A stretch of DNA of 64,000 nt from assembly GCF_021412625.1 (NCBI RefSeq), contig NZ_JAKCFI010000001.1, forward strand, positions 310,001 to 374,000, given 5' to 3'. This document shows positions 62,171 through 64,000 of this stretch, one piece after another. The translations under genes and the position numbers were made by a program. Position 1 is the first letter of the stretch. Every line of letters starts with the position of its first letter. The notes below the pieces were generated by a model, which saw nothing but the letters and a program-made list of their open reading frames with translations, had not been told where the DNA came from and searched no databases. Source of the stretch: Myxococcus stipitatus. GTDB taxonomy: Bacteria > Myxococcota > Myxococcia > Myxococcales > Myxococcaceae.

Positions 62171-63049
62171 ATGGCTCTTCCCCCTCGCCGAGGCCCCTCG
62201 CTGGCTCACAAAGCCCGTCAGCGCACTCCAGGCCATCACTACAACGCGAGCTTCCTGTCCGCGATGGACCGGGAGGCCATCCTCTCGTGGCTCGGCGCCC
62301 TCCATCCTTTGTGGGAGGAGCGCTACTCCAAGCACTTCCCGCCGCCCCCGGGGCAATCGCAGCGGCGGCTGCTGCGTCCGGTGTACTGGCTGGGCAACTG
62401 GCAGTTCGCGTGCCTCGACTACTACCGGCCCCCCAAGGGCGTGTGGAACCGGTGCGTGAAGGCGGAGCCCTTCCCCGAGGTGCTCCAGCGACAGGTTTCG
62501 AAGATCGAGGAGCTGGCGCGCCGCATGTTCCGAGGCCCGGACATGCCCAAGGGCTGGCACCTCAACACCTGCCTGGTGAACTTCTACGGCAGCCGCCTGG
62601 AGGACGGGCGCTGGGTGGACACCGCGCGGGTGGGCGAGCACAAGGACTTCGAGCCCGGCCCCGTGGCCTCCCTGTCCTTCGGCGAGCGGGCCCTCATCCA
62701 GTTCGTCACCTCCACGCGCCCCGGCGAGCGCGACGCCGTGGTGCTGGAGCAGTGGCTGGATGACGGCTCCCTGGAGCTGTTCGGCGGAGCGCGATGGAAG
62801 GACGAGACCTTCCACCGCGTGCAACGCGTGGACACGCGCGCGGGACATGACCTGGCGCCGAAGCTGCCGGACTTCCGGACCCGTCGCATCAACCTCACCT
62901 TCCGCTACGTGCCGGACGTCCACGTGACACCCTACGCGGCCCTGTCACCCGAGGCGCGCGAGGACGTGCGGCCGTACATGGAGCAGCTGGCGAAGGGCAG
63001 CGCCTTCTTCCGCGCCGAACTGGACCGGGCGCCGACCCCCGAGCCCTGA
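62171..63049 (+). CDS. AlkB-like 2-oxoglutarate/Fe(II) dioxygenase
   Basis: The 292-residue protein has the AlkB pattern: NTCLVNFYGSRLEDG, the iron-binding HxD in GEHKDFEPGP, a further His in FHRVQRV, and RRINLTFRYV for 2-oxoglutarate. AlkB proteins repair alkylated nucleic acids by oxidative demethylation, though distant members modify other substrates. It has no signal peptide. A 282-base upstream gap (61889-62170) holds nothing else I can support. Convergent with the DEAD-box gene. Confidence 0.85.
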   Translation: MALPPRRGPSLAHKARQRTPGHHYNASFLSAMDREAILSWLGALHPLWEERYSKHFPPPPGQSQRRLLRPVYWLGNWQFACLDYYRPPKGVWNRCVKAEPFPEVLQRQVSKIEELARRMFRGPDMPKGWHLNTCLVNFYGSRLEDGRWVDTARVGEHKDFEPGPVASLSFGERALIQFVTSTRPGERDAVVLEQWLDDGSLELFGGARWKDETFHRVQRVDTRAGHDLAPKLPDFRTRRINLTFRYVPDVHVTPYAALSPEAREDVRPYMEQLAKGSAFFRAELDRAPTPEP

Positions 63050-63142
63050 ACGGCGGCGTCCTCTCCGGGACGCACCTCGTGCCGGAGTCACTCCGTCGCG
63101 AGCGACGCATCCCACGCGGGGCCACCCCCGACGCCGCGGCGA

Positions 63143-64000
63143 CTACTTGCCACCGCGCTTGCCATGCGTCCGCGCATGTCGCCCCGGCGTCGAAGCGGGC
63201 CTGGGGGACTGGGCATCCTTCTGGGGGGGACCCGGGTCCTTCTGCGCGGCGACGAAGCGCGTCCAGGCCTCCTGGAAGACCGGGTCCTCGCGAGGCACCG
63301 CGACGCGCGGAATCTGCGCGCGCATGATGCGTTCGATGGTGGCCACCACGTCCTTGTCGCGCTGGGTGGCGAAGGTGGAGGCCACGCCGCTGGCCTGGGC
63401 GCGGGCCGTGCGACCGATGCGGTGGACGTAGTCCTCGGGGGCGTGGGGCAGGTCGTAGTTGATGACGTGTCCCACGTCCTCCACGTCGAGCCCGCGCGCG
63501 GCGATGTCGGTGGCGACGAGGCAGCGGTAGGTCCCCTCGCGGAACCCCTCCATGGCCTGGCGCCGCTGGTTCTGCGTCCGGTCCGCGTGCAGCACGGCGC
63601 TCTTGTAACCCGCGCGCTGGAGGGCGCGATGCACCTTGTCGGCGCGCTCCTTCGTCCGCGTGAAGACGAGCGCGGTGGCCTCGTCGCGCGCGAGCAGGGT
63701 GAGCAGCAGGGCCGACTTCTCCTGGGCGTCGAGGATGTAGAGGCGTTGCTCCGCGCGCTCGGCGGGGGTGCCGCTGCGGGTGACCTCCACGCGCACCGGA
63801 CGGTGGAGCCGCTCGCGGGCGAAGCGCCCCACGTCCGCGCCCATCGTGGCGGAGAACAGCAGCGTCTGCCGACGGCGAGGCAACGCGGAGAGGATCCGCT
63901 CCAACTGGGGCTGGAAGCCCATGTCCAGCATCCGGTCCGCCTCGTCGAGCACGAGGACCTCCAACCGGGGGAAGGCCGCGCCGCCGGACTCCAACAGGTC
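63143..64000 (-). CDS. DEAD-box RNA helicase, 5' end outside window
   Basis: The visible 285 residues are the second half of a RhlE-like helicase and the frame is open at the right edge. It has the DEAD motif (LVLDEADRMLDMGF), SAT (LLFSATMG), the second RecA domain with ALVFTRTKERAD, TDIAARGLDVEDV and HRIGRTAR. It unwinds RNA in ribosome assembly or mRNA decay. The C-terminus is basic and Pro/Lys-rich. The Walker A region is outside the window. Confidence 0.95.
   Translation of the reverse strand, partial: DLLESGGAAFPRLEVLVLDEADRMLDMGFQPQLERILSALPRRRQTLLFSATMGADVGRFARERLHRPVRVEVTRSGTPAERAEQRLYILDAQEKSALLLTLLARDEATALVFTRTKERADKVHRALQRAGYKSAVLHADRTQNQRRQAMEGFREGTYRCLVATDIAARGLDVEDVGHVINYDLPHAPEDYVHRIGRTARAQASGVASTFATQRDKDVVATIERIMRAQIPRVAVPREDPVFQEAWTRFVAAQKDPGPPQKDAQSPRPASTPGRHARTHGKRGGK

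Overview
The window is very GC-rich, densely coded DNA with strongly GC-biased third codon positions. Its gene content is typical of a myxobacterium (Myxococcota, probably suborder Cystobacterineae; this is inference from content, not from a marker gene): a Ser/Thr kinase with a TPR tail, an enhancer-binding-protein-type regulator, many secreted lipoproteins, DUF4215/fibro-slime and CarboxypepD-type surface proteins, CotH, GH18 and M3/M14/M20 hydrolases. No tRNA, rRNA, CRISPR array, insertion sequence or prophage was recognised.

Layout. 1-6.1 kb: 3' part of an M14 carboxypeptidase, a LytS/LytTR two-component pair, a PD40 beta-propeller protein and a TAXI-type binding protein. 6.1-8.4 kb: an ECF-like sigma factor divergent from an FHA/AAA+ activator; the shared intergenic region carries two 16-bp palindromes 21 bp apart. 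8.4-14.0 kb: a lipoprotein, a 1206-residue Ser/Thr kinase, and rsgA preceded by a 21-codon ORF. 14.04-14.45 kb: a non-coding stretch packed with hairpins. 14.4-19.5 kb: two lipoproteins (one with HExxH) and a PAS histidine kinase split by a one-base frameshift. 19.4-24.0 kb: thrA (aspartokinase-homoserine dehydrogenase) with a transcription attenuator, then a DUF47-Pit phosphate operon. 24.3-26.9 kb: thioredoxin, a LysR regulator and dusA. 27.0-33.3 kb: a large Ala-rich protein with a possible Cys-His-Asp triad, CGNR, arginase-family, a lower-GC SUKH-like protein, a gene remnant and a TPR protein. 33.3-49.9 kb: a CoA-transferase, an OMPLA-like barrel, M3 and M20 peptidases, GH18, fibro-slime, TPR, methyltransferase, kelch and coiled-coil genes. 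49.9-64 kb: asnS, PhoX-like, CotH, AbiGi-like, a CarboxypepD-repeat protein, a TonB-C domain protein, deoD, a MepA-LysM endopeptidase, an AlkB-like dioxygenase and a truncated DEAD-box helicase.

The strongest regulatory finding is the thrA leader on the minus strand. A short ORF carries nine consecutive Thr codons. Its last codons include GGAGCGCGG, which is exactly complementary to the 5' arm and loop of a 10-bp GC stem followed by TTTTTCGTTTT. This arrangement predicts threonine-dependent attenuation of thrA. Other items worth following up are the tandem palindromes, the hairpin array, the Ala-rich protein, an orphan AbiGi-like protein and the kinase frameshift. Gene functions are assigned from motifs read by eye; no database search was run.
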